A DNA stretch of 64,000 bases, from contig NZ_JYJK01000087.1 in NCBI RefSeq assembly GCF_003263785.1, positions 124,001 to 188,000 on the forward strand, read 5' to 3'. Below the pieces are notes generated by a model. The model was given only the letters and a program-made list of their open reading frames with translations. It was not told where the DNA came from and did no database searches. Both the position numbers and the translations under genes were made by a program. Below, piece by piece: positions 19,160 to 28,758 of this stretch; position 1 is the stretch's first letter; each line of letters opens with the position of its first letter. Source of the stretch: Vibrio variabilis (GTDB lineage Bacteria; Pseudomonadota; Gammaproteobacteria; Enterobacterales; Vibrionaceae).

Positions 19160-19688
19160 GGTTTCAAATCAACAGGGAGTCTTCGCAATTGAGTTGGCTC
19201 TAATCATTTTTAGCCTTTGCGCCATTTTTATGTTTGCAACCGACCTAAGCCATAAACTCTTGGTGCGAGCAAAACTAGACCGAACTAGTTTCGCTTTAGT
19301 GAATGTGCTTAAAGAGCGCTATCGATATTTTGATGGCGACATTACCAATAAAGTAAACCTAGCTGTCTCGGAAACGGAGTTACATGAAATGCAGACAGTT
19401 GCGGCTCGTCTGCTAAACACGACTGAAGATCAAGTCGCGATCCAAATAGAATCGCTTGTTGAGGGGCAGTTTGGCAACTCGTTTGCGAGTAACATGTATA
19501 ACTTCCTTGGCTGTCAGTCAGACTCCATTGAGTCTGAGTCTCATTTAGCACCAATGGATGGCTCAGTCCATTTTCCTTTATATCGAGTTACGGTTTGCGA
19601 AAAGCATGATTCGTGGTTTGACCCATTTGTGGACGGCGAGCGGAAAGATTTCACGATTCACTCATCATCAGTGATGCCTGGGAGGTAA
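19149..19688 (+). CDS. tadF: TadF minor pseudopilin
   Basis: A 179-aa TadF-type pseudopilin beginning MMNKVSNQQG, then VFAIELALIIF: a prepilin-like cleavage site after Gly10 with Glu at +5 and a membrane helix. An internal second prepilin site is not expected inside a processed TadE, so this supports a separate gene. GGGGTGGGTG before the ATG can act as RBS. The C-terminal domain carries two Cys (LGCQS and VTVCEK). It is currently in the same frame as tadE with no stop between; see the tadE entry. Confidence 0.7.
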   Translation: MMNKVSNQQGVFAIELALIIFSLCAIFMFATDLSHKLLVRAKLDRTSFALVNVLKERYRYFDGDITNKVNLAVSETELHEMQTVAARLLNTTEDQVAIQIESLVEGQFGNSFASNMYNFLGCQSDSIESESHLAPMDGSVHFPLYRVTVCEKHDSWFDPFVDGERKDFTIHSSSVMPGR

Positions 19689-19691
19689 TTG

Positions 19692-21227
19692 ATGAAGAGA
19701 AGTAACAAACACAGTATAGGTTCGCTCAAGCGTCAGAAAGGTGTCGCTGGAATCTGGCTTGGGCTAACGTTAATCCCCATTATAGGTTTCACGTTTTGGG
19801 CAGTAGAAGGTACTCGCTATGTTCAAGAGTATAATCGCTTAGGTGATGCCAATGAAGCCGCCGCCATGGCGTTAACAATTCAACATGATCCGGACACGTC
19901 GAAGCAGTTAGCAGAGGACTACGTGCGAAGTTACGTGAGAGACATTGACTCCCTGAGCGTTTCTTATGATCTTGAGCACCAACTACAAGATGACGCTCTT
20001 GGACAAGAAGAGTTTATTCAGTATACGGTGGAAACCGTTACGACACATAAGTCTTGGTTTAGCAGTACCTTTGTACCTTCCTTCACGCCCCAAGTTCGTC
20101 TCAGCGGTTCTGCTGTAGCGAAGAAATATCCGACTTATTTGGGTGACAATAATATAGATATTGTCTTTGTTGCTGATTTTTCGGGCTCAATGGATGAAAA
20201 ATGGAAAGATAGTAAGAGCAGCTCTAACACAAAAATTAAAGACTTGCAGCTTGCTGTCAATGAGGTATCAGCCAAGATCTTGTGCAGTAACATTGGCAAG
20301 AAAACGGTCGATGGTGTCGATAAGGCAGTGTGTCTAGACGATGATCAAGCTGATATGGCTGACAAGTTAAACAACCGCATCGCGTTGGCGCCATTTAATA
20401 CTAGAACAAGAGAGCTAGATGCTAATGGGCAAGCGTACGCTGTGAGCCAATTGCGATATAAAAGTGGGTATGCACCCGAAGTGTCTACTTATGACTATGA
20501 GGAAGTAGATTGGAATACTTGGAGAACATACACTCAGTTTTGGCTTAGCATTTGTGTAAGTTTCTGTGACAATTCCACAAAAGAACAAGCGAAACGAGTC
20601 GCCCATGTCATGGGCGGAGGGAGTTATCCAGATACAGACGAATACATCGATTATTCTCTAACCGTAAATGATATTTTAAATAACAAGTATCCTAGTCAAC
20701 TAACCATGTATAACGTGATGGATGTTAGCCTATATACCGGTTATGGACTAAGAAACAACGCTCAATTTTATAACATCCCACTTACTGACTCGCTGGAAGA
20801 AATAAACAAGATTGATGAAATGAAGGCCAATGGAGCTACTGCAGCCTTTCAAGGGATATTGACGGGAACACAATTATTAGCGGCAGGAAAGCCAAAGTCT
20901 ACCGATCAAGATGAGCAAGAGGCCTATCAGAATAAGGTGAAAATGCTACTCATTTTTAGTGATGGAGTTGAAGTGCCAGATCCGGATATATTGAAAAATC
21001 TGGTTGATGCTGGGATGTGTGATAAAGCAAGAAGTATGATCCCCGGCCTGTATATTGGGTTTATCGGGGTTGACTTTGATGTTAATGGGATTGAGCCATT
21101 TAAAAACTGTGTGAATGACAAAGCCACTGACATTATTAAAGTGACCAATCTCACTGAACTTATCGAAAAAATTGAAGAACTAATTAAAAACGGCTCTAAG
21201 ACCAATGGCTTTACCAAGCTGTACTAG
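19692..21227 (+). CDS. tadG: TadG with von Willebrand factor A domain
   Basis: A 511-aa Tad protein with an N-terminal membrane helix (GVAGIWLGLTLIPIIGFTF) typical of TadG. A periplasmic VWA domain starts near residue 153 with the metal-site motif DFSGSMDEK (DxSxS) and continues through LIFSDGVEVP. TadG is thought to anchor or cap the pilus machinery in the envelope. Cys residues around 195-300 could form disulfides. The start is the ATG after GGAGG, not the preceding TTG. Confidence 0.9.
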   Translation: MKRSNKHSIGSLKRQKGVAGIWLGLTLIPIIGFTFWAVEGTRYVQEYNRLGDANEAAAMALTIQHDPDTSKQLAEDYVRSYVRDIDSLSVSYDLEHQLQDDALGQEEFIQYTVETVTTHKSWFSSTFVPSFTPQVRLSGSAVAKKYPTYLGDNNIDIVFVADFSGSMDEKWKDSKSSSNTKIKDLQLAVNEVSAKILCSNIGKKTVDGVDKAVCLDDDQADMADKLNNRIALAPFNTRTRELDANGQAYAVSQLRYKSGYAPEVSTYDYEEVDWNTWRTYTQFWLSICVSFCDNSTKEQAKRVAHVMGGGSYPDTDEYIDYSLTVNDILNNKYPSQLTMYNVMDVSLYTGYGLRNNAQFYNIPLTDSLEEINKIDEMKANGATAAFQGILTGTQLLAAGKPKSTDQDEQEAYQNKVKMLLIFSDGVEVPDPDILKNLVDAGMCDKARSMIPGLYIGFIGVDFDVNGIEPFKNCVNDKATDIIKVTNLTELIEKIEELIKNGSKTNGFTKLY

Positions 21228-21235
21228 GTGTAAAT

Positions 21236-21843
21236 ATGAACAAATATCTATCGACACTCTTTCTTCTTTTCAGTGTGCCAACAATGGTAAGCGCATCAGA
21301 CGGTAGCTACTGCGGTAATGCAGGATTTGAAATGAATCATAGTGTCTCCTCGGGAAAGGTTGTGGGATTGGCGCAGTATCGTCAAGGTGCATTGCAGTTG
21401 GAGCAAGGTGTTCAACCGCCGTATGCAAAGACATCGACCTACCAGTGTCAGACTTGATGGGTCAAACCACAGGTTGTGATAGCTACGTCAACGTAGGTGG
21501 TGTTAGTGCGGGTAAAGTAGCACGCATTAATTTTGGCTTCGATCAGGCGACGTTATCGCCAATGGCACGCGCATCCTTGCATAAGCTTGCTCAATCTATT
21601 GGTTCCGAGAAGGAAATAACGATTGAGGGGCATACTGATAATGTAGGAACGAAAGAGTACAACCAAGCTTTAGGCTTGCAGCGTGCTCTAACCGTGTATG
21701 ACCTCATGAGGTATCAAGGCGTCGATAAGCAAAATATAACCGTACGCACACTGGGTGAAACCAAGCCTTTGGAGCCAAACAGTTCGAGTATGTCGCGAGC
21801 GATGAATCGACGAGCAGAAATTATCCTTGTCAGTGACCAATAG
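21236..21843 (+). CDS. OmpA-family peptidoglycan-binding protein (frame break)
   Basis: The last gene of Tad locus 1, joined length about 202 aa. It has a signal peptide (ending VSASDG), a short Cys-containing N-terminal region and a C-terminal OmpA domain: INFGFDQATLSPMA, IEGHTDNVGTKEYNQALGL and SMSRAMNRRAEI. OmpA-like proteins close many Vibrio tad operons and tether the complex to peptidoglycan. The frame breaks near 21416-21421. One added base (CCGCCGTATGC) gives a continuous VCKDIDLPVSDLMG. It starts 8 nt after tadG. Confidence 0.85.
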
Positions 21844-22039
21844 AGCAACAAAGTGCCGACGCAATCCTTGAACTCCCTCTTAATTGATGAATAAGATCAC
21901 ACAATTACGCCTCATTGTAGCGACACTGCTATGGGGCTTTGATAGAATAGAAAATTATATCAGTAAGAAACCCTTCATTTTATAAAAACAAGCGGAATAT
22001 GGAAATGTTCAGGCGGTTAAGAAGGATTATGAGGTTGTT

Positions 22040-23488
22040 GTGAATCTAGAAAAATTATTACCACACTTGAGAGCGAAAACATGGATCACGTTAGCAGGCG
22101 TGACGATGATGTCAGGCGCTTGGGCTTCTGAGCTGGTTAATAGTAGTGAGCAGTCGAAGCTAGACACCATTAACAGTGAATACTCTTCTCGCTACAGCGA
22201 AGTTGGCCTAGATGACACCATCTCTCTTTATAATAAGACTTCTTCAAGCATTGAAGCCAATAAAATTAAGCTGATTAACAGTCTCGACATCGTTAAAGCA
22301 GATTCACAAGTTTTCCAAGAGAAGCTCCTTCAGGGTGAATACGATGAAGGTATAGCGCTCGCACTGCGTGGTGTATCAAGCACCATTAACCAACTCAATA
22401 CCGAGTTGGCTGATGCGGAACGCAAACTTAAAGAGCTAAATAAAACTATCGCTTCTAATCAAGCCAGTGTGACGCAAATTGAGCGTGATAAAAATGAGCA
22501 ATTATTGGCACTTTATCGCAGCGTAAAAGATCGCCACTTAAAAGAAGCGAATGTGGTTCATCGTGAAAACTACTCTGGCAAACTAGAGTGTAAAGTGACG
22601 GAAAGTTTGTCAGCCTGTGTGAATCGCAACCTACCATACATGAAAAACGCTTTTGCACTCGAAAAAGGCGGCTCTGAACGCATCAACCTGACTTCATATA
22701 AAGTGGTAGATGCAACGCAAAAGTTGAATGGAGATCTCACATATACCGTATCGGCTGAGTATAAAAATACCTTCAACTCGAACCTAGAAAGCGAAATCCG
22801 CAAGGCTCTGAATCTTGATAAGATTCGATTTGTGTTCCGCTCTAATTCTGAAAAAACAGACTACTACATCAATGATGAAAAAGTGGGCAGTGGCGATGTG
22901 ATTGAACTGTCGGGTAATTATGTAGGTGTTTACAACGTTAAAGCGGTAAACAACGGTAAAACACAGTCGCTGCGTCTGAATTTGAAAAACGACGGAGATT
23001 ATTTCTTCCCGTTTGCAAAGAAAACTCAGAAAAAAGCAGCAGCGAAGCCAGCAGTACCAGTAGTAAAAGAATCTGCACCGGCAACCAAAAGTGCGAAAAA
23101 CAATCAAGCAGCACAGATCACTAAGAAAGTACTAAATGATCCAAAAACGGCCGAAATGAAAAAGCTACCAAAACAGGAAGTCGGGACGTTTTCGAATACG
23201 GTCGTATACAAAGATGAAGTGTTTACCTATTTGTACCCAGTGTACCGTGGTAACAATAAATCAGCAGAAGTATTCCTAAGCCGTGATGATGCGACTCAAT
23301 ATTGTGAGCAAAAACTGTCGTCTAAGTTGCCAACTAAAGCCGCTTACAAGTATTTAGAGCTGTATACGGATCTTAAGCCGGGAGATTATTGGACCGCAGA
23401 AGGTCGCGTTTACTCTTCACAGAAGAAAGATGTCTTCGACAAAACTTTCGATACTAACCGCTTTATTTGTATGGTGAGCATGAATTGA
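22040..23488 (+). CDS. unknown exported coiled-coil protein, 482 aa
   Basis: I do not recognise this gene. It has a signal peptide-like N-terminus (residues 15-29, GVTMMSGAWA), a predicted coiled coil at about 95-165 (rich in Leu, Glu, Lys and Gln), a middle beta-rich domain with a Cys pair (LECKVTESLSACV), a Lys/Ala/Pro linker around 335-375, and a C-terminal domain with two Cys (QYCEQ and FICMV). The start is GTG preceded by GAGG; an ATG 11 nt upstream hits a stop. It stands 196 nt after Tad locus 1 (that gap shows no ORF) and ends at a strong terminator. A role in Tad assembly or the cell envelope is a guess from position. Confidence 0.75.
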   Translation: MNLEKLLPHLRAKTWITLAGVTMMSGAWASELVNSSEQSKLDTINSEYSSRYSEVGLDDTISLYNKTSSSIEANKIKLINSLDIVKADSQVFQEKLLQGEYDEGIALALRGVSSTINQLNTELADAERKLKELNKTIASNQASVTQIERDKNEQLLALYRSVKDRHLKEANVVHRENYSGKLECKVTESLSACVNRNLPYMKNAFALEKGGSERINLTSYKVVDATQKLNGDLTYTVSAEYKNTFNSNLESEIRKALNLDKIRFVFRSNSEKTDYYINDEKVGSGDVIELSGNYVGVYNVKAVNNGKTQSLRLNLKNDGDYFFPFAKKTQKKAAAKPAVPVVKESAPATKSAKNNQAAQITKKVLNDPKTAEMKKLPKQEVGTFSNTVVYKDEVFTYLYPVYRGNNKSAEVFLSRDDATQYCEQKLSSKLPTKAAYKYLELYTDLKPGDYWTAEGRVYSSQKKDVFDKTFDTNRFICMVSMN

Positions 23489-23514
23489 TCGACTGACCAT
23501 CACTCAAGTCTTTT

Positions 23515-23547
23515 AAAGGCCTCAGCACGAAAAGTGCTGAGGCTTTT
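23515..23547 (+). terminator. Rho-independent terminator
   Basis: GCCTCAGCAC (23519-23528) pairs perfectly with GTGCTGAGGC (23534-23543) around a GAAAA loop, with AAAG before and TTTT after. It ends the transcript of the unknown exported protein. Confidence 0.9.
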
Positions 23548-23667
23548 AGTCTCTTCCGAGAAATTAGAAATCTGTTTCAAAATAGAGACTTGAACTCACG
23601 TTGTACTCGACTAGTCTCAAAGGTAAAGCCGTTGGGAACGGTGTTGCGAGATGGCAGGGATAGCTGA

Positions 23668-25419
23668 GTGCAGAAATTAAGCGTGTTGGGCGGGAATCAA
23701 ACGATACAAGCGGTAATAGCGTTTAGTGCTTTTGTCGCTATCGCGCTTTTTATTAGACATTGGCCAAACGTTGCTGCATGGCAGTTAGGAGACAATGACA
23801 ACTTCATGCGCCTGCATCAGCTGCAAGTTTACATTCAATCCCCTTCGTTATTACTTCAGCCCCTAGAACGTTTTAACCCCCAAGATGGCCAAATCATCCA
23901 TTGGTCTCGTCTCCCGGATTTGCCCATTTTGGCTATCTACTATTTGTTCTCGTTAGTACTAGATGCAGAGCTTTCACTACAACTAGCCATTGCGATAGTG
24001 CCCATTTTGTATTTGATGCTCATGATAACGTTGGTTGCTTTGATTACGCAAAGCGTATTTGGGCGTTCTTCTGTTATTGCCTCGTGCTTTTTTACTGTGA
24101 CATCGTTGGCAGCGCTTAAATGTTATCCGGGTCAGATAGATCATCACAACATACAGTTATTGTTGTTTGCGTTGTTTAGTTTCGCGGTGCTCTCACCGCA
24201 CATAACCAAAGTGACCTACGTGTTGTTGGTGAGTGGTAGTGTATCGTTATCTTTGTTAATTGGTTTGGAGGTCTTGCCATTCTTCATTCTCATGTTGGCG
24301 GGTGTCACTCTTAGTGAGGTGAAATATGCGCCTTACAAAATAACCTGGATACGAGACGCATCTTTGTGTATCGCTCTGTTCGGTAGCCTAGGTATCATTG
24401 CCTTGTTCCCGGAGTCTCAGCTTAAGGCGCCACTTTATGATGTGATTTCACTGCCGCTGCTGAGTTATTTTGTTGCAGCCTGGTTCGTACTTACAGTCAC
24501 TTCCTATCGACCTAGCTTGTTAGTGCTAGTGATTAGCTCACTCATTGTCATTCCTACGGTTTATTATATTACACCCGAACCTTTGTCATCGCCCTATAAA
24601 GACTACCCGTCATTACTAAATTCACTGTGGCTCGAGCATGTCATAGAAGCTAAACCACTTATAGATGTTTTACATCCCAGTGCTTGGCAGCACAGTGAGA
24701 GCAATTTTCTTACTGCTTATTTAGTGACCATGCTGGCACCGTTTTTGTGCGTTGGTTTATTGAAAACACGCTCACAAAAACTCCTCTGGGTGATGTTCGT
24801 TATTTCCTTGATCCCAGCGCTTTTATGGCAGATGCGTACCATCGTCTTCTCGGCCGTTTTGGCGCTACCATTACAAAGCTGCTTAGCTACTGCCATCCTC
24901 GAAAGAGTCAAACTTCCTATTATAAGATTGATTCCCCTGTTGTTGCTTTCACCTATAGTGATGGCCTATGGCGCACACCTAGTGACGCAAGATAAGGGAG
25001 CTGAAGAGCCGCGACTCAGTGCGCAAGCTTTGGAAGGTGTTGCGTTTATCAGACAGCAACCCATCGAGCCGGGAAAAATGTTTACGCCTATGGAAGTGGG
25101 GGCTCAACTGTTGAGCTTGACGGAACATGCCATTATTGCAGCGCCGTATCACAGGAACATCCGCGGTAACCTCCTCTATATGCAAGTGCTGTTAACAGAA
25201 GATTTGTCTTGGGCACATGAGATGGTGGTGAAAGAGGGGATCGACTACCTGTATTTTGATCCCAATGATAGACAGATTCCCTACTTCAATCGTGTTAAAA
25301 CTCCAGAGAGTCTATTGCATCTTCTACTTAACGAGGCGCCGCCTCCATGGCTCACCTTAATTGCTAAGACTGCCTCTGGGCAGCAGCTATATCGTGTAAC
25401 ACGTACCTCCTCTATATAA
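23668..25419 (+). CDS. polytopic GT-C-like membrane glycosyltransferase
   Basis: A 583-aa protein with an N-terminal helix, DND (residues 42-44) in the first periplasmic loop, HWSRLPDLPI, about ten further membrane helices with DHHN at 158-161, and a soluble C-terminal domain. The acidic first-loop motif and topology match GT-C enzymes (STT3/AglB, PMT) that move sugars from lipid carriers to periplasmic acceptors. The exact family and acceptor are unknown. It starts at GTG with AGGGA upstream and is followed 45 nt later by a GT2 gene, so together they could make and transfer a lipid-linked sugar. Placement between two Tad loci suggests pilin or another surface protein as a target (inference). 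Confidence 0.7.
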   Translation: MQKLSVLGGNQTIQAVIAFSAFVAIALFIRHWPNVAAWQLGDNDNFMRLHQLQVYIQSPSLLLQPLERFNPQDGQIIHWSRLPDLPILAIYYLFSLVLDAELSLQLAIAIVPILYLMLMITLVALITQSVFGRSSVIASCFFTVTSLAALKCYPGQIDHHNIQLLLFALFSFAVLSPHITKVTYVLLVSGSVSLSLLIGLEVLPFFILMLAGVTLSEVKYAPYKITWIRDASLCIALFGSLGIIALFPESQLKAPLYDVISLPLLSYFVAAWFVLTVTSYRPSLLVLVISSLIVIPTVYYITPEPLSSPYKDYPSLLNSLWLEHVIEAKPLIDVLHPSAWQHSESNFLTAYLVTMLAPFLCVGLLKTRSQKLLWVMFVISLIPALLWQMRTIVFSAVLALPLQSCLATAILERVKLPIIRLIPLLLLSPIVMAYGAHLVTQDKGAEEPRLSAQALEGVAFIRQQPIEPGKMFTPMEVGAQLLSLTEHAIIAAPYHRNIRGNLLYMQVLLTEDLSWAHEMVVKEGIDYLYFDPNDRQIPYFNRVKTPESLLHLLLNEAPPPWLTLIAKTASGQQLYRVTRTSSI

Positions 25420-25464
25420 GCATGGATGAATACTTAAGGCGACAAGCCAAAAAAGGACAGTTTA

Positions 25465-26642
25465 ATGAACACTAATGTAGAGCTCGACAAAGAACTAACG
25501 GTATTGATGCCCTGTCTGAATGAAGCTGAAACCTTGGCGACGTGCATTCACAAAGCGCAGAGTTTTATCAAATCACGTGGTATTGATGGAGAGGTACTCA
25601 TCGCGGATAACGGCAGCACCGACGGCTCGCAAGACATTGCCACTGATCTTGGCGCTAGAGTGGTTGCCGTTGCAGAGAAAGGGTATGGCGCCGCACTTCT
25701 GGGCGGCATTCAGCACGCAAAAGGGCGCTATGTCATTATGGGTGATGCCGATGACAGTTATGATTTCAGTGAACTCGATGGTTTTGTCCAGAGTCTACGT
25801 GATGGAAGCGAACTCGTAATGGGTAACCGATTTCAAGGAGGCATCGAGCCTGGCGCGATGCCATTTTTGCACAAGTATTTGGGAAACCCTGTATTGAGTA
25901 TGATTGGTAGGGTGTTCTTCAATATTTCTTGTGGTGACTTTCATTGCGGGTTACGTGGTTTTAATCGCGAAAGTATCAACCGGTTGCAGCTTAATACTAC
26001 GGGAATGGAGTTTGCGAGTGAAATGGTAGTACGAAGTTCGCTTGCAGAGCTAAAGATTGACGAGGTGCCCACAAAATTACATCCCGACGGTCGGACACGC
26101 TCCCCCATTTACAAACCTGGCGAGATGGATGGCGACACCTTTGCTTCCTGTTCATGTACTCACCGAATTGGCTGTTCTTTTATCCTGCTTGTCTCTTGCT
26201 GCTTTTTGGTCTCGCTACTGTGGTCAGTCTGTTTTCAGGCCCCGTGACTATTATGGGGGTAGAGTTTGAAAACAAGACGTTTTTCGCTGGTTGTTTGAGC
26301 TTGCTTGTCGGTTTTCAGTGCATTTCATTAGGCTTAGTCGTAAGAAAGTATGCACTTAGAAAAGGCTTCTTACCCATGCCGAGTTATAAGCATTGGCTTG
26401 ACAAGATAACGCTGGAGTTGGGGGCGCTAATCGGCTTGGTCACGGGAGGGGTAGGTGGCTTAGTCATGATGTGGTGCGTGTTTCAGTGGTATCGCGTGGA
26501 TTTTGGAGAATTACCTTCACCAGAACTTAGCCGCTTGATTGTGCTTTCAATGACGTTCATTACCTGTGGAATACAAACATTTTGCAGTGCCTTTATTATT
26601 GGCGTGATGGGTATCAAACAGGTTTCCAAAGTATCAAAGTAG
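25465..26642 (+). CDS. GT2 polyprenyl-phosphate glycosyltransferase (frame break)
   Basis: A family 2 glycosyltransferase of the dolichyl/undecaprenyl-phosphate sugar synthase type; joined length about 392 aa. The N-terminal GT-A domain shows LMPCLNEAETL, ADNGSTDGS, GDADDSYDF (metal-binding acidic motif) and GNRFQGG; the C-terminal part holds about four membrane helices. The frame breaks in the C run at 26101-26106 (GCTCCCCCATTT). One added base gives TRSPHLQTWRDGWRHL. RBS AAAGGACAG precedes the ATG. The 3' end overlaps the convergent AraC-type gene by 29 nt. Confidence 0.87.
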
Positions 26643-27463
26643 TTGTCAACATAGTCTCTTGAACACTCGTAGTGCCATCAGGCTGCTTAGATTGCCCGAA
26701 GGGCACTTCTATTTTCCCACCAAAATTTCTATACGTTCCAGGACTCATTCCTACGCGTTTTTTGAAAATGCGAGAGAAATAGGACACATCATTAAAACCA
26801 CACTGATAAGCGACGACCGATATCTGACAGCGCATATCTTGCTTGAGCAAATCTTTCGCCAGCGATAACTTTTTGTTAATGACATAATCTCGGAAACTTA
26901 CTCCTAGATGACGGTGGAAGATTTTAGAAAAGTAGGTGACCGAGAGGTTACAATGCTCTGCGACATCCTTCTCTTTCAGGTTCTTCACTAAGTTGTCATC
27001 AATGAAATTGAGCATTGTTGAAACGAGTTGCTCTTTCTCATCTGCCTGGTCTAGCTCTTGACTGACTTCTGGGGCGATGTGGCGGGTCTGTGTGGGCTGA
27101 GGTGTGCTGTGCGTGTTGAGTCCCTTGGCTCTAAGCTTCACATCCAAACTTGCGAAGGCTTGATAACATTCTTAGCGTCCAATGGAATATGCGCAAATAC
27201 CATGTTCGCATCGGTGTAGGTGTCTGGGATCCAGAGTGATGGACAACAATCAGCGCTCTATCCAAGTTCTTGCAAATTCTCACGCTGCGTATAAACAGAG
27301 CTTCATCGACCGCATTATCGAGATAAAGGAAGGCGAACCTCACATTCGCTTCTGTTAGATAGGAGACGTCGTCTCCAATATCATTAGGGGAATAGCTTTC
27401 TGAGACGAGTTTGCGAACACTTTCTGGCAGAAACAAACTTGATTTACCTAACCAGTACACCAT
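26614..27463 (-). CDS. AraC-type regulator with N-terminal receiver-like domain (two frame breaks)
   Basis: A regulator of about 283 aa once joined. The C-terminal AraC/XylS double helix-turn-helix is clear: EKDVAEHCNLSVTYFSKIF and CGFNDVSYFSRIFKKRVGMSP, followed by a basic tail. The N-terminal 110 residues resemble a receiver fold without an obvious phospho-Asp site (FAFLYLDNAVDEALF, ALIVVHHSG). Breaks near 27230 (restoring HHSGIPDTYTD) and at 27144 (restoring PSQVWDVKLRA) are single base losses. It is divergent from flp2 across 456 nt, so it is a candidate controller of Tad locus 2. Confidence 0.85.
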
Positions 27464-27919
27464 AAATCCACTCTCACTTATGCGACAACTTCACTAAACC
27501 TTTCCATTAGCATAGTTGTCCATCTCTATAATTCAATTTCTTGACAACAAAGTCCTAGCTAAGTGGCTGACTTTCTCAAAATTGCAACGTGGTCTTACGC
27601 TAAGTGTTTGATCTATCGTTGCCTGTCTCAATTATTAGTCACTGAATAAAGTCCACTAAGCGACATGATTTGGCAACAAATTATCATCGATGTCAGTACA
27701 AAACTACTACTAAGGTTTAGCTTTGGAAAAAATAAGCATTGTTTAGTAAAAAGTAAGTTTATTTTTGGACTAGCTATTCAAAATGAAATTAGTATTTTCT
27801 TGCTATTTAATTTGTTCAAAATAATTCAATAATTAATCAAAAATGTCCTAACATTTTCGCGAGTCGATCTCCTAATCTGAAATTGCGTTTTACGACAATC
27901 AATCTAAAGGAGATTAGTC
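27464..27919. promoter_or_regulatory. AT-rich divergent control region before Tad locus 2
   Basis: The 456-nt gap between the AraC-type gene and flp2 has no credible ORF. It turns very AT-rich from about 27715 to 27860, with A/T runs suited to a bent promoter region. I saw no confident -35/-10 pair, CRP site or sigma54 element. The flp2 RBS AAAGGAG is at 27906-27912. It probably holds both divergent promoters. Confidence 0.4.
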
Positions 27920-28108
27920 ATGTCATCACTTAAAACTTTTATCGCACGTTTTATCAAGGAAGAAGATGGTCTATCAGTCGTAGAGTATGTTCTAGGTGGA
28001 GCGCTGATTATTTTGGCTCTGGGTGGTAGTGGCGCTTGGGATGCGCTAGCAAATGCGGTGAGCAATACCATTGCCGATGCTGAGAGTGGTGGAGCTACCG
28101 GTGGTTAA
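27920..28108 (+). CDS. flp: Flp type IVb major pilin (Tad locus 2)
   Basis: A 62-aa Flp prepilin. The leader ends at Gly17, followed by LSVVEYVLGG with Glu at +5 and Tyr at +6, then a hydrophobic helix and a Gly/Ser-rich tail (AESGGATGG). It differs markedly from the locus 1 pilin outside the processing motif, showing two separate pilus types. Strong RBS AAAGGAG. A terminator lies between it and tadV. Confidence 0.95.
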   Translation: MSSLKTFIARFIKEEDGLSVVEYVLGGALIILALGGSGAWDALANAVSNTIADAESGGATGG

Positions 28109-28181
28109 GCTCACTTTGTAGCGTCACTTTACGAGGAGACGAAATCCCATTTTGTAATTTGAGGTAGCGACTTTTCGTAAA

Positions 28182-28212
28182 CGGGCGGTGATTTCACCGC
28201 CCGAAGTTTTTT
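28182..28212 (+). terminator. strong terminator between flp and tadV (locus 2)
   Basis: CGGGCGGTG (28182-28190) pairs perfectly with CACCGCCCG (28195-28203) around ATTT, followed by AAGTTTTTT. It lies 74 nt after flp2, so most transcripts would stop after the pilin gene, leaving read-through for the machinery. Confidence 0.88.
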
Positions 28213-28233
28213 CAAAACACAGGATTGATAACT

Positions 28234-28740
28234 ATGAACCTCGCGATATGGACTTTACTGTTTTTGATCGTTGTTTATGACTTGAGAGAACAACGAATTC
28301 CCAACAAGCTTATTGTCTTGCTTGCGTTAATAGTCTCTCTTTCTTTGCTGTCACTCGAAGGCTTTGGTACAGAGCTTCTGTTGTCAAGCGTTGGCGGCGC
28401 TGCATTTGCGTTGGTTATTGGGCTCGTACTCTACGCATTAGGCATTTTTGCGGCCGGAGACGTTAAGCTCATCGCTGTGCTGTCATTGTGGCTAGGGTAT
28501 GCGAATGTCGGCAACTTCTATCTTGCCTCAATATTCTGCGGTGCCATTATCAGCCTCTTCTTTTTGTTAGAGCGTTTCTCTAAGTCAAATATGAGAGTTC
28601 GCGACATCTTTAGTACTTACCTAGTTAGGAATGTTTATGGCCGTATGCACAGGTCCAAAGCCGTTGAGCCTGTTGTAATCAAGGTGCCTTTTGCACCGGC
28701 AATCGTATCGGGATTGATTCTATTGCCTTACTTCAGTTAA
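28234..28740 (+). CDS. tadV: TadV/CpaA prepilin peptidase (locus 2)
   Basis: A 168-aa A24-family aspartic prepilin peptidase. The first catalytic Asp lies in VYDLREQRIPNKL and the second in the GxGD-like FAAGDVKLIAV (Ala replaces the first Gly). It has about five membrane helices and a longer cytoplasmic loop than the locus 1 enzyme. The ATG at 28234 follows AGGA; a TTG nine bases earlier is unlikely. It should process Flp2, TadE2 and TadF2. Confidence 0.93.
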   Translation: MNLAIWTLLFLIVVYDLREQRIPNKLIVLLALIVSLSLLSLEGFGTELLLSSVGGAAFALVIGLVLYALGIFAAGDVKLIAVLSLWLGYANVGNFYLASIFCGAIISLFFLLERFSKSNMRVRDIFSTYLVRNVYGRMHRSKAVEPVVIKVPFAPAIVSGLILLPYFS

Positions 28741-28758
28741 AAGGAAAAGGAGAGTCCG

